Assembly: GCF_018336935.1 (NCBI RefSeq)
Contig: NZ_CP068771.1
Location: 4,836,001-4,900,000 of the forward strand
Direction: 5' to 3'
Length of the DNA stretch: 64,000 nucleotides
From: Serratia plymuthica
GTDB lineage: Bacteria; Pseudomonadota; Gammaproteobacteria; Enterobacterales; Enterobacteriaceae
The translations under genes were made by a program, and so were the position numbers. Under the pieces are notes generated by a model. It made no database searches. It was not told the origin of the DNA and saw nothing but the letters and a program-made list of their open reading frames with translations. Shown here in pieces: positions 9,688-18,124 of the stretch (positions are counted from its first letter, which is position 1; each line of letters starts with the position of its first letter).

Positions 9688-10977
9688 TTAGTGTTTCGAG
9701 ATTTGCGGTTGTGCGGCATTGCGCGGTGCCTTGATCACCAGCAACACCAGCACGGCGCCGAGTGCGGCCACACCGCCGGCCAGGATAAAGGCGCTGTCGA
9801 ACTTGCCGGTGTTCTGCACGATATAACCGGTCACGACCGGGCCAATGATCCCCGACACGCTGCCGATCATGTGAACAAAGCCGCTGGCGCCGCCGACGCG
9901 GGATTTATGCACCACGTCCTGAATGATCGCCCAATAAATGGCCCCGGTGATATACAGGAAGAAGATAGAGACCGACATCAGCATTACCGCCGGCACCACG
10001 CTGCTGACGGTGCCCGCCAATGCGACGCAAATGGCCGCCGCCAGCAGGCTGGTCACCAACACGATCTTGCGCGACAGCAGCAGCTTGCCGGTGATATTGA
10101 AAATCTTGTCGGAGATATAGCCGCCGAGCGCCAGTCCAACAAAGCCGACAATCCACGGGATCATGGTGGTGAGGCTCATTTCCTTGATGTTCAGGTTGTG
10201 CGCCTGCACCAGATACGCCGGGAACCAGCTCAGGAAGAAGAACAGGATGTAGTTGTAGCAGAAGAAGGCGAAGGCGGTGACCAGGATGATCGGCTGCTTC
10301 AGGTAGTAACCTAGCCCATGCGCGGCGTCGCTCAGCTCTTCTTCTTCGCTGATTTTTTCCTCTTTCAGTTTGTTGATCAACGCCCGTTCGTTTTCGCTGA
10401 CGTGCCTGCTCTTGGCCGGGTTATCCGCCACCACGAAGAACCACACCAGCATCCAGACGATGCCGATCGAGCAGATGATCATGAACGCCGCCCGCCAGCC
10501 GAACGCCAGCGCCAGATAGCCGACGATCGGCCCGGCTACCGCGCCGCCCAAGGGTGAACCGGCGCTGAGCAGGCCCATGGCGGTGGCCGCCTGTTTCTTC
10601 GGGAACCAGCCGTTGATCATCTTGTTGGCGGAAGAGCTGATCGGCCCTTCGGCCATGCCGAACAGAATGCGCAGGATCAGCATGGAATAGAAACCGGTGG
10701 CGAACGCCGTCATGCCGCAGAAGATTGACCATAAGGCCACGGCGGTGCCGAGCACCAGCGTCGGGCCGTACTTGTCGACCGCCAGCCCGCCGATAAAGTT
10801 GAAGATGGCGTAGCCGAAGAAGAAGCTGCCGAAGATGAGGCCGAACTGCTCGGCGTTCAGCATCAGATCTTTTTCGATCATCGGCACGGTAATCGACAGT
10901 GCGACGCGGTCGAGGTAGTTGATCATAAAGACCATGAACAGCAGGAATACTATGGTCCAACGCAGGTTTTTAAACAT
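9688..10977 (-). CDS. MFS transporter of the anion:cation symporter (ACS) family, YdfJ-like
   Basis: The 429-residue protein has twelve predicted hydrophobic helices and the ACS signature near the start (M-I-N-Y-L-D-R-V-A-L-S), as in galactonate, glucarate and hexuronate transporters. It resembles E. coli YdfJ. A role in uptake of a sugar acid feeding the adjacent RspA and YdfI-like enzymes follows from context, not from any residue I can point to. It lies 84 bp after rspB and 46 bp before the dehydrogenase gene. The start ATG at 10977 sits well with the first helix. Confidence 0.86.
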   Translation of the reverse strand: MFKNLRWTIVFLLFMVFMINYLDRVALSITVPMIEKDLMLNAEQFGLIFGSFFFGYAIFNFIGGLAVDKYGPTLVLGTAVALWSIFCGMTAFATGFYSMLILRILFGMAEGPISSSANKMINGWFPKKQAATAMGLLSAGSPLGGAVAGPIVGYLALAFGWRAAFMIICSIGIVWMLVWFFVVADNPAKSRHVSENERALINKLKEEKISEEEELSDAAHGLGYYLKQPIILVTAFAFFCYNYILFFFLSWFPAYLVQAHNLNIKEMSLTTMIPWIVGFVGLALGGYISDKIFNITGKLLLSRKIVLVTSLLAAAICVALAGTVSSVVPAVMLMSVSIFFLYITGAIYWAIIQDVVHKSRVGGASGFVHMIGSVSGIIGPVVTGYIVQNTGKFDSAFILAGGVAALGAVLVLLVIKAPRNAAQPQISKH

Positions 10978-11061
10978 AAAAGCACTCCATATATTTCTGG
11001 TTTTGATGCTTTATTTTCTGCAAGGGCAGCCAGGCCGCCCTATGCCCCGGTGTTAACAAAA

Positions 11062-12078
11062 CTAACTGAATTGCAGTAACACCTTGCAGCAGGTGCGCTG
11101 GTCTTTTTCGAACATCAGCATTGCCTGTTCCACTTCGCTGGCGGCTACGCAATGGGTGATTAACCGCTGCGGGTCGATTTTTCCGCCGGCCATCCAGTCG
11201 ATAACCTGCGGGAAGCGGGCGCTGTTGAGGCGCGAGGAGAAAATCGACAGCTCCTTGCTGGTGATGCTTTGCTGGGTGACGGTGCAGGCATCGCCGGAGA
11301 AACCCATGATGCCGATGCGCGCCGCCGGTGAGGCAAGGTTAATGGCTTCCTGCAAAATGGCCGGGTGGCAGGCGGCGTCGACGATCAGCGTCGGGCGGAT
11401 GCCGCGTCGTTCCAGCTCGGCCGGCAGCGACGCCTCGGCGTTATCGAACGTCCAGTCGGCACCGTTTTCTTGCGCCATGGCCAGCCGTTCAGCGATGCGG
11501 TCGGTGACAATCACCTGCTTCACGCCGTAGACCCCTTTCAGCGTTTGGATCACCGTCAGCCCCATCGGCCCGGCGCCGTAGATCAGCGCGATATCATCGG
11601 CCCTTGGCTGCAGATGGGCGGTGATGTTGGCGGCAATGGTGAAAGGTTCGACCATCGCGGCGTGGCGATCGCTGATGCTTTCAGGAATGCGGTAAGCGTT
11701 GCGCGCCGGGGCGCAGGCATAGTCGCTGAAGCCGCCGTCGCGGTGCACGCCGATCACCTGCAGCTCGGTGCAGACGTTGGGGCGCCCGATGGAACAAGGA
11801 TAACAATGGCCGCAGCTCACCACCGGATCCACCGAAACGCGTTCGCCGATACGTTGCGGGTCGACGTCGCTGCCCACCTGGTCAATCACGCCGAAAAACT
11901 CATGGCCGATCACGCGCGGGTAGCGGGCGAACGGGTTATGCCCATGATAAATGTGCACGTCTGAGCCGCAGATGCCGGCAAACTTCACCTTGACCCGCAC
12001 TTCGCCGGCGGCCGGCTGCGGCAGCGGGCGCTGCTGGATAACCAGCCGGCCAGGTTGTTCAATCACCACGCTTTGCAT
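11062..12078 (-). CDS. rspB: Zn-dependent alcohol/polyol dehydrogenase RspB
   Basis: This 338-residue medium-chain dehydrogenase shows the catalytic zinc segment C-G-S-D-V-H and G-H-E-F-F-G. It keeps only part of the structural-zinc cysteine cluster (C-G-H-C-Y-P-C-S-I-G-x-P-N-V-C). The NAD-binding motif G-A-G-P-M-G-L follows in the middle. It aligns over its whole length with E. coli RspB. I used ATG 12078 behind GGGAGA; an ATG 27 bp earlier is less likely. It follows rspA by 14 bp, so the two are co-translated. RspA and RspB were first linked to lowering homoserine-lactone/starvation signalling; the present view is sugar-acid metabolism. Confidence 0.92.
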   Translation of the reverse strand: MQSVVIEQPGRLVIQQRPLPQPAAGEVRVKVKFAGICGSDVHIYHGHNPFARYPRVIGHEFFGVIDQVGSDVDPQRIGERVSVDPVVSCGHCYPCSIGRPNVCTELQVIGVHRDGGFSDYACAPARNAYRIPESISDRHAAMVEPFTIAANITAHLQPRADDIALIYGAGPMGLTVIQTLKGVYGVKQVIVTDRIAERLAMAQENGADWTFDNAEASLPAELERRGIRPTLIVDAACHPAILQEAINLASPAARIGIMGFSGDACTVTQQSITSKELSIFSSRLNSARFPQVIDWMAGGKIDPQRLITHCVAASEVEQAMLMFEKDQRTCCKVLLQFS

Positions 12079-12092
12079 TGCGCGTTCTCCCG

Positions 12093-13307
12093 TTACCAGT
12101 TCCATAAGGTGCCGTCCTCCAGGCGCGCGACCGGCAGATAGGCCGGCTCGTACGGATAGCGTGCGGCCAGTTTTTCGTCGAACTCAATGCCCAGCCCCGG
12201 TTTGTTGCCCGGGTGCATGTAGCCATCGTTGAAGGTCCAGCTGTGCGGGAACACCTCGAGCATTTGCTCGGAGTAACCCATATATTCCTGCACGCCAAAG
12301 TTCGGCACCCACAGATCAAAGTGCAGCGCCGCCGCCATGCAGATAGGCGACAGGTCGGAAGGGCCATGCGAACCGGTACGCACCTGATACAGCGAGGCGA
12401 AATCGGCGATGCGGCGCATGCCGGTGATACCGCCTGCGTGGGTGAGGGTGGTGCGGATATAGTCGATCAGCTGTTCTTCGATCAGCTGTTTGCAGTCCCA
12501 GATGCTGTTGAAGACTTCGCCGACGGCGATAGGCGTAACGGTATGCTGGCGGATCAGACGGAAACATTCCTGGTTCTCCGCCGGGGTCGGATCTTCCATC
12601 CAGAACAACCGGTACTGTTCAATGCTTTTGCCAAAGCGCGCGGCCTCGATCGGCGTCAATCTGTGGTGCATGTCGTGCAGCAGATGTTCGTCAAAACCGA
12701 ACCTGTCGCGCACCGCCTCGAACAGTTTTGGGGTGAAATCGAGGTATTTCTCCGTGGACCACAGTTGCTCTTCCGGCCAGTTGCCTTTGGTGGCCGGCTC
12801 GTAGGCCAGCCCTTTGCCTTTGGCCATGCCGTAGGTGGTTTTCATGCCCGGCACGCCGCACTGGGCGCGGATGGCTTTAAAGCCCAGTTCTTTATGTTTG
12901 GCGTAGTCGTCGAGCACTTCGTCGATGGAATGGCCGGTGGTGTGGCAATAAACCATTACGCCGGTGCGCGATGCGCCGCCCAGCAGCTGATACAGCGGCA
13001 TATTGGCGGCTTTGCCCTTGATGTCCCACAGCGCCATATCGACGGCGGAGATGGCGGACATGGTAACCGGGCCGCGCCGCCAGTAGGCGCCTTTATAGAA
13101 GAATTGCCAGATGTCTTCGATCTGGTGGGCATCGCGGCCGATCAACTGCGGGCAGACATGATCTTTCAGGTAGGAGGCGACCGGCAGTTCGCGGCCGTTG
13201 AGGGTGGCGTCGCCAATGCCGGTAATGCCGTCGTCGGTGGTGATCTTCAGCGTGACAAAATTCCTGCCTGGGCAAGTGACAAACACCTCTGCGTTAACAA
13301 TTTTCAT
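12093..13307 (-). CDS. rspA: D-mannonate dehydratase family protein RspA (enolase superfamily)
   Basis: The 404-residue enolase-superfamily protein (mandelate racemase/muconate lactonizing type) is equal in length to E. coli RspA. The N-terminal capping domain starts M-K-I-V-N-A-E-V-F. In the barrel I see the metal and acid/base segments around [21 protein letters not shown] and V-G-E-V-F-N-S. The tail [10 protein letters not shown] is typical of the ManD subgroup. Members dehydrate D-mannonate (some very slowly) to 2-keto-3-deoxygluconate. It is first in the rsp cluster, with a palindrome 62 bp upstream. Confidence 0.94.
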   Translation of the reverse strand: MKIVNAEVFVTCPGRNFVTLKITTDDGITGIGDATLNGRELPVASYLKDHVCPQLIGRDAHQIEDIWQFFYKGAYWRRGPVTMSAISAVDMALWDIKGKAANMPLYQLLGGASRTGVMVYCHTTGHSIDEVLDDYAKHKELGFKAIRAQCGVPGMKTTYGMAKGKGLAYEPATKGNWPEEQLWSTEKYLDFTPKLFEAVRDRFGFDEHLLHDMHHRLTPIEAARFGKSIEQYRLFWMEDPTPAENQECFRLIRQHTVTPIAVGEVFNSIWDCKQLIEEQLIDYIRTTLTHAGGITGMRRIADFASLYQVRTGSHGPSDLSPICMAAALHFDLWVPNFGVQEYMGYSEQMLEVFPHSWTFNDGYMHPGNKPGLGIEFDEKLAARYPYEPAYLPVARLEDGTLWNW

Positions 13308-13368
13308 AACGTCTACATCCTGTTCCCACGGGTCATTAATAGGGGGAAAATACGTTATGAACTAACTA

Positions 13369-13384
13369 CCATACAAGTATGATT
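13369..13384. promoter_or_regulatory. Palindromic operator candidate upstream of rspA
   Basis: The core CATAC-AA-GTATG (13370-13381) is a perfect 12-bp inverted repeat 62 bp upstream of the rspA start, in the size and symmetry range of GntR/FCD operators. A degenerate copy lies before rspR. Binding by the RspR-like regulator is inferred. Confidence 0.45.
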
Positions 13385-13501
13385 TAAAGGATTTGCCGGG
13401 GAAGATCACATTTCATCGCGTAATGAGGCAAGAGAGGAGGGGGAACCGGCAAGGGGGGCGCAGCAGGCCGGCTGCGCCCAGGGATCAGAGAAAGGGCGGC
13501 C

Positions 13502-14401
13502 TTAGCCCAGCAGTTCGCAGTTTGGCGGCAGGCGGCATTCAATGGCGTTCGGCAGCACTTCGATGCGGAAATGCATGCCTTTCAGCGGCTCGCCGTCGAG
13601 GTTAAAAGTGATCTCGTGCGGCGCATCGATTTCCAGCCAAGGCAGCGCAGCGCTAACCACATTTTTGTTTTCCTCGCCGTTAAACAGGCTGGCCACCAAC
13701 GCCGGCAGCAGTTCGTCTGCGATCAGCAGCCGCAGTTGCAGCAGCCCGTCGTTGATTAACGCGTCCGGGCACAGCTGCTGGCCGCCCCCGGCCTGCTTGC
13801 CGTTGCCGATGCCAATCACCAGTGCGTCACCGGACCACTGGAAATCCGGCCCGCGGATCTCGCAGCGGTCGGCCTTCAGCGTATCCATGCGCAGCAGGCC
13901 ATGAATAAAGTAAGAAACGCCGCCCAGTGCGGCCTTTAGTTTTTCCGGCGTTTCGGTGGTGATGCGGGTGCCGAAACCGCCGGTCGCCATGTTGATAAAG
14001 TAGCGTTCGTCATTGACCTTCGCCAGGTCGATCGGCACCGCACGGCCTTTCGTCGCCAACTGCAGCGCCTGTTCCGGCATCAGCGGGATATTGCAGGCCA
14101 CGGCAAAGTCATTGGCGGTACCCAGCGGCAGTATGCCCAGTGCCGGGCGGCTTCCCGCAGGCAGTGCCGTCAGCGCGGCGGCCACTTCGTTGATGGTCCC
14201 GTCGCCGCCGCCGGCGATCAGGGTGGCGACCCCCAGTTGGCAAGCTTCCTTCACATAGCGCGCAGCGTCACCTTGCTCCCAGGTCACGCGAACGTGCAGG
14301 GTTTGCCCCTCATCCCGCAGCTTTTGTACCGCAAGGCGAACTTCTTCGTTGCCGGCGCCTTTGCCATTAATGATAAGAAGCGCTGACGTGTGTTGACTCA
14401 T
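13502..14401 (-). CDS. yegS: Lipid kinase YegS
   Basis: This 299-residue diacylglycerol-kinase catalytic-domain protein has the N-terminal nucleotide-binding G-G-G-D-G-T-I-N-E motif and the [10 protein letters not shown] block that follow each other in YegS and DgkB. A C-terminal beta-sandwich domain ends the protein. YegS phosphorylates lipids (phosphatidylglycerol in vitro) at the inner membrane face. I chose ATG 14401 with a GGGAGAGAGGGA purine run; this gives the exact E. coli length, while the longer frame to 14467 adds a non-homologous N-terminus. It is a single gene, in the same relative order to cyaR and trhP as in E. coli. Confidence 0.93.
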   Translation of the reverse strand: MSQHTSALLIINGKGAGNEEVRLAVQKLRDEGQTLHVRVTWEQGDAARYVKEACQLGVATLIAGGGDGTINEVAAALTALPAGSRPALGILPLGTANDFAVACNIPLMPEQALQLATKGRAVPIDLAKVNDERYFINMATGGFGTRITTETPEKLKAALGGVSYFIHGLLRMDTLKADRCEIRGPDFQWSGDALVIGIGNGKQAGGGQQLCPDALINDGLLQLRLLIADELLPALVASLFNGEENKNVVSAALPWLEIDAPHEITFNLDGEPLKGMHFRIEVLPNAIECRLPPNCELLG

Positions 14402-14711
14402 TCCCTCTCTCCCGGCTGACAAATGCGTTGGACTGAAACCATAAACTACAAGCGGGGAGCAGGCCATCAGAATATTCAGTTAATTCTGATTATCGGCAGC
14501 GGGCCAGTGATTATTTCTGCATGTTTGACTTAATTTAAGATATGGACACTGTGTCAGTGATGGGTTTTCGTTAATGGTTTAATTAATCTCTGCCCTTGGC
14601 GTTTTATTTATATAGAAGTGCGGAGCGACCTGTTATTAAAATAGATAACTCGACAGTTTTAAATATCGAAAAAATAAGGGGAATTATTGGCGGGTATTGT
14701 GAAGGCACCAA
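14402..14711. other. AT-rich intergenic region between yegS and cyaR
   Basis: This 310-bp gap is clearly more AT-rich than the surrounding genes. It must contain the yegS promoter and the run-off of CyaR. I see a short palindrome GACACTGTGTC near 14545-14555 but no recognisable gene. Short frames crossing it on both strands lack good starts. Confidence 0.5.
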
Positions 14712-14800
14712 AGAAAAAGCCAGCCCAAGGGAGATTGGACCGGCTAAGGAGGTGGTTCCTAGTATTGCTATGCAAATATTTTTCATTCTTGGTTTTAAGC
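14712..14800 (-). ncRNA. cyaR: CyaR (RyeE) Hfq-dependent small RNA
   Basis: On the minus strand the block AGGAACCACCTCCTTAGCC (14742-14760) is the E. coli CyaR target-pairing and Hfq region, unchanged as I remember it. It runs directly into a terminator stem of 11 pairs (14718-14728 with 14735-14745). That stem differs from E. coli by compensating changes but keeps the TCTCCC loop, and T-rich sequence follows. A start at 14800 (GCTTAAAACC) resembles the E. coli 5' end, gives about 88 nt, places a TACCAT -10 element correctly and puts a CRP site at about -41.5. CyaR represses ompX, nadE and luxS mRNAs in E. coli. The position beside trhP (yegQ) is syntenic. Confidence 0.93.
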
Positions 14801-14830
14801 AGCCTGATGGTAACCAAGCTGCGCAGTAAT

Positions 14831-14852
14831 TGATGTGATCCAATTCTAATAT
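14831..14852 (-). promoter_or_regulatory. CRP site of the cyaR promoter
   Basis: The sequence TGTGA-TCCAAT-TCTAA (14834-14849) matches one CRP half perfectly and the other at 3 of 5. Its centre is about 41.5 bp upstream of the proposed CyaR start, the class II activator position. CRP activation of cyaR is known in E. coli. Confidence 0.75.
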
Positions 14853-14857
14853 TTGCC

Positions 14858-14882
14858 AAAAAACGCCACCCAAGGGTGACGT
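14858..14882 (-). terminator. Rho-independent terminator of trhP
   Basis: On the minus strand an 8-bp stem CGTCACCC / GGGTGGCG is followed by six T residues, just after the trhP stop codon and directly upstream of the cyaR CRP site. Confidence 0.9.
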
Positions 14883-14892
14883 TAGATGTTTT

Positions 14893-16245
14893 TTACGCGG
14901 TGGGACTCTGGGCGTCCGACAAATTGCGGATCAGCAATGCGTAATTGAGATCGATATCCTGTGGGATCGGCAAATAAACGATATGCCCGTTGCCGGGTGC
15001 CACGTCGATCGCTTCGCCTTTTTTATTTTGCATGCTCTCCAGGGTAAACAACACGTTACCGCCGGGGGTCATCATCTCCACACTGTCGCCGACCCTAAAC
15101 TTGTTTTTCACGTCCACTTCCGCCCAGCCGTCGCGCCTTGCGCCGGTGAATTCGCCGACGAACTGTTGGCGTTCGGACAACGAGGAGCCGTAATCGTAAT
15201 TTTGCTGGGCTTCATGCACGTGGCGGCGCAAGAATCCTTCGGTGTAGCCGCGGTGCGCCAGGCCTTCCAGCGTGGTAAGCAGCGTGGGGTCGAACGGCTT
15301 GCCTGCGACCGCATCGTCGATGGCGCGACGGTAAACCTGTGCGGTACGCGCGCAGTAGTAAAAGGACTTGGTGCGGCCTTCAATTTTCAGCGAATGCACG
15401 CCGAGTTGAGTCAGACGCTCTACGTGCTGGATGGCACGCAGATCCTTCGAGTTCATGATGTAGGTGCCGTGTTCATCTTCGAAGGCGCTCATGTATTCAT
15501 CCGGCTTTTGCGCTTCGGAGAGCATGAACACCTTGTCGGTCGGCGCGCCGATACCCAGCGTCGGCTCGACGGTCTGCACCGGGATCGGCTCGTGCAGATG
15601 CACGATGTTGCCGGTGTCATCCTCTTTGCCTTCTTCCGCCTTGTACTGCCAGCGGCAGGCGTTGGTGCAGGTGCCTTGGTTGGGATCGCGCTTGTTGATA
15701 TAGCCGGACAGCAGGCAGCGGCCGGAGTAGGCCATGCACAGCGCGCCGTGGACGAAGATTTCCAGCTCCATCTCCGGTACCTGGGCGCGGATCTCGGCGA
15801 TCTCCTCCAGCGACAGCTCGCGCGACAGGATCACGCGCGTCAGCCCCATCTGCTGCCAGAACTTCACCGTCGCCCAGTTAACCGCATTGGCCTGCACCGA
15901 CAGATGGATATCCATCTGCGGGAAGGCTTCGCGCACCATCATGATCAGGCCCGGATCGGACATGATCAGCGCATCCGGGCCCATATCGATCACCGGCTTA
16001 AGATCGCGCAGGAAGGTTTTCAGCTTGGCGTTGTGCGGAGCGATGTTCACCACCACATAGAACTTCTTGCCCAGCGCGTGCGCTTCGTTGATCCCCTGCG
16101 CCAGATTCTCGTGATTGAATTCGTTGTTACGCACCCGCAGGCTGTAACGCGGCTGGCCGGCATAAACCGCATCGGCGCCATAGGCAAAGGCGTAACGCAT
16201 GTTTTTCAGCGTTCCGGCCGGGGAGAGAAGTTCCGGTGTAAACAT
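14893..16245 (-). CDS. trhP: tRNA 5-hydroxyuridine modification protein TrhP (YegQ, U32 family)
   Basis: This 450-residue U32-family protein starts M-F-T-P-E-L-L-S-P-A-G-T-L-K-N-M-R-Y-A. It contains the cysteine-rich stretch G-R-C-L-L-S followed by G-T-C-T-N-A-C-R-W, expected to bind an iron-sulfur cluster. TrhP (formerly annotated as a peptidase) makes 5-hydroxyuridine at tRNA position 34 using prephenate-dependent chemistry in E. coli. Length, ends and neighbours (cyaR downstream, yegP upstream) match the E. coli locus. It is a single gene with a clear terminator. Confidence 0.94.
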   Translation of the reverse strand: MFTPELLSPAGTLKNMRYAFAYGADAVYAGQPRYSLRVRNNEFNHENLAQGINEAHALGKKFYVVVNIAPHNAKLKTFLRDLKPVIDMGPDALIMSDPGLIMMVREAFPQMDIHLSVQANAVNWATVKFWQQMGLTRVILSRELSLEEIAEIRAQVPEMELEIFVHGALCMAYSGRCLLSGYINKRDPNQGTCTNACRWQYKAEEGKEDDTGNIVHLHEPIPVQTVEPTLGIGAPTDKVFMLSEAQKPDEYMSAFEDEHGTYIMNSKDLRAIQHVERLTQLGVHSLKIEGRTKSFYYCARTAQVYRRAIDDAVAGKPFDPTLLTTLEGLAHRGYTEGFLRRHVHEAQQNYDYGSSLSERQQFVGEFTGARRDGWAEVDVKNKFRVGDSVEMMTPGGNVLFTLESMQNKKGEAIDVAPGNGHIVYLPIPQDIDLNYALLIRNLSDAQSPTA

Positions 16246-16490
16246 AATGAGTCTCGGTCTGATTTCAGGTCAGTATACTCTCTGTCTTTCAAGCCGCAGC
16301 GTTGTCGACTGCACTCGCGCACCCTTAAGTAAGCGCCTGGGGATGAGCGAGCTGGCCGCCTGGCTGCAACATGAAAGCCTGTGGGTATAACGCACCACTA
16401 AATGGCGCAGTAAAAGCGGGGGATTGTAGCGGCAGCGCGGCAAAAAATCAGCAGCTAACCGGATTTATTACAGGGGGATTGATCCCGGAT

Positions 16491-16521
16491 AAGAAAAACG
16501 CGCGATGGCGATCATCGCGCG
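16491..16521 (-). terminator. Rho-independent terminator of yegP
   Basis: On the minus strand a 9-bp stem CGCGCGATG / CATCGCGCG with a 5-nt loop is followed by TTTTT, 13 bp after the yegP stop. Confidence 0.9.
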
Positions 16522-16534
16522 CCGGGTAACGAAG

Positions 16535-16873
16535 CTACGCGCTTAAATCGCGCACGTCGGTGCTCGGGCCGTTCTTGATCACCGACTGAATGCCATTTTT
16601 CGCGGCAGTTTCAGAGCTGTACATTTCACTGACGCCGATCACCTGATGGTTCTTGGCTTTCAGGACAAAGTAAGGTTGATTGCTGGTGCTGTGTTTCAAT
16701 TCATACTGCGCTTCGTGCGGCGAGTTGGTTTGCACCGAGGCAATACCGTTTTCCGCCGAGGCTTTGCTGGCGTACATCTCGCTGCCCAAAATGATTTCGC
16801 CATTACTGGCTTTCAGGTTGAAGTGGTATTGCCCATTCTTTGCTTTTTTCAGCTCATAGTGACCGATTGCCAT
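16535..16873 (-). CDS. yegP: YegP, tandem DUF1508 domain protein
   Basis: The 112-residue protein consists of two tandem DUF1508 repeats. Each has a G-x-Y-x-F-x-L-K-A-x-N-G/H-x-x-I-x-x-S-E-M-Y core (about residues 10-35 and 60-85) followed by A-x-x-N-G-I. Members form a small beta-rich fold; the biological function is not established. I chose ATG 16873 (M-A-I-G-H-Y-E-L-K-K) with an AGGAGAGG site, which gives nearly the E. coli length. The frame extends to 16918 without support. It sits between trhP and baeR as in E. coli. Confidence 0.92.
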   Translation of the reverse strand: MAIGHYELKKAKNGQYHFNLKASNGEIILGSEMYASKASAENGIASVQTNSPHEAQYELKHSTSNQPYFVLKAKNHQVIGVSEMYSSETAAKNGIQSVIKNGPSTDVRDLSA

Positions 16874-17224
16874 GGTTCCTCTCCTGTGGGTTCCGATAAG
16901 TGATGTAAGTGTAGCCAATAGCTTGAAATTGGGCGGCTAATAAACATCCCTTGCGCAGAGTAGCTTAAAAAAGACGCAATTTTTTTGCGTTGGCGTTGAA
17001 TTTCGTCAGCCAAGGGCGACAAAGCACGGGAAGCTAATGGCGATCCCGATGTTCCAAATTGCGTAGCTTGCCGCACATTGGATAACGCGGTATTCCGCTG
17101 CAGGGGATTGCGCGCTAAGGTTTGCCGCATCGCAAAGCAATGCGATTAAAAAACAAGCGAAGCACTTGGCATCGACGCTGTACAGGCATATTCGCGGAAA
17201 GAAATTTGTCAAAAGGAGTCAGGG
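16874..17224. other. Intergenic region upstream of yegP and the 57-codon gene
   Basis: This 351-bp stretch must hold the divergent promoters for yegP and for the small gene at 17225. I see no repeat, RNA gene or convincing operator in it. Minus-strand frames here lack ribosome binding sites. Confidence 0.4.
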
Positions 17225-17398
17225 ATGGAAAGAAACGCAAAGCAGTTTAGCGACGGTAAAAGCCAGGCTAACCCGGATAATTGGGAGTCATTGTTGGCAA
17301 CGATCGCCAAAATAGAGATGCCCCATGATTCTCTGACGGCTGAGGAACGCCGGCAGGAGGTTGTTGACCGCGACCCTTTTCGGAGCGCAGTCAGTTAA
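17225..17398 (+). CDS. Small hypothetical protein, 57 residues
   Basis: A short frame encodes a hydrophilic protein that starts M-E-R-N-A-K-Q-F and ends D-P-F-R-S-A-V-S. It has an AAGGAG ribosome binding site with 6-bp spacing to the ATG, and ends 6 bp before the convergent baeR stop. The sequence is rich in charged residues, has no cysteine and no membrane segment, and contains an L-T-A-E-E-R-R-Q-E helix-like stretch near the C-terminus. I do not recognise a family. The good ribosome binding site and absence of an overlapping gene are the main support; conservation among Serratia genomes would decide it. Confidence 0.5.
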   Translation: MERNAKQFSDGKSQANPDNWESLLATIAKIEMPHDSLTAEERRQEVVDRDPFRSAVS

Positions 17399-17404
17399 CC
17401 CTCT

Positions 17405-18124
17405 CTATAGCCCGTTTATCAGCCGGCAGGGCTCGGATTCCCAGCGATAACCCACGCCGTATACCGAGCGAATAAACGACTTTTCGCCGTCGATCAGCTC
17501 CAGCTTGCGCCGCAGGTTTTTGATATGGCTGTCGATGGTTCGGTCGGTCACTACCCGGTAGTCGTCATACAGATTATTCAGCAACTGCTCGCGCGAGAAG
17601 ACGTTGCCCGGCTGGCTGGCCAGGGTCTTCAACAGACGGAATTCCGCCGGGGTGAGATCCAGCATCTGGCCTTGATAGCTGGCCTGAAAGCGCGGTTCGT
17701 CGATATGCAGCTGCGTTTCTTCCTGCTGGTTTTCCAGCGGCCGGTAGCAGCGGCGCAAAATGGTTTTCACCCGAGCCACCACTTCTCGCGGGCTGTAGGG
17801 CTTGCAGATGTAATCGTCCGCGCCGATTTCCAGCCCCAGCAGGCGATCGATCTCTTCAATCTTCGCCGTCACCATCACCACCGGGACATCGGTAAAGCGG
17901 CGCAATTCGCGGCATACCGTCAGCCCGTCGCTGCCCGGCAGCATTAAATCCAGCAGGATCAGCGCCGGGGAGTGTTCATGCACCGCCGGCACTACCTCGC
18001 TGCCGTTGGTCAGCCAACGGGTGGCGTATCCCGCGGCCTGCAGATAGTCCACCAGCAGTTGGCCCAGCTTGGGTTCATCTTCAACAATCATGATTTGCAA
18101 CGGCTGATTCTGGGATTCCATCAT
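17405..18124 (-). CDS. baeR: Response regulator BaeR
   Basis: This 239-residue OmpR/PhoB-type regulator has a receiver domain with acidic pocket E-D-E and phosphoacceptor Asp59 in [10 protein letters not shown]. The dimer-interface run [14 protein letters not shown] is identical to E. coli BaeR. A C-terminal winged HTH follows (L-T-P-A-E-F-R-L-L through G-V-G-Y-R-W-E). BaeR activates mdtABCD and spy in response to envelope stress, indole and other compounds. It overlaps baeS by 4 bp and is the last gene of a six-gene operon. The first codons differ from E. coli, so the start could be the second methionine. Confidence 0.96.
   Translation of the reverse strand: MMESQNQPLQIMIVEDEPKLGQLLVDYLQAAGYATRWLTNGSEVVPAVHEHSPALILLDLMLPGSDGLTVCRELRRFTDVPVVMVTAKIEEIDRLLGLEIGADDYICKPYSPREVVARVKTILRRCYRPLENQQEETQLHIDEPRFQASYQGQMLDLTPAEFRLLKTLASQPGNVFSREQLLNNLYDDYRVVTDRTIDSHIKNLRRKLELIDGEKSFIRSVYGVGYRWESEPCRLINGL

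Noticed and set aside
13401..13412. CRP-like half-site AGATCACATTT upstream of rspA
   Set aside because: Only one half matches; the other half (GCCGG) does not fit TGTGA. Possible weak site only.
14604..14873. 89-residue minus-strand frame overlapping the cyaR region
   Set aside because: It runs through CyaR and the trhP terminator, has no convincing ribosome binding site, and the conserved RNA explains the sequence.
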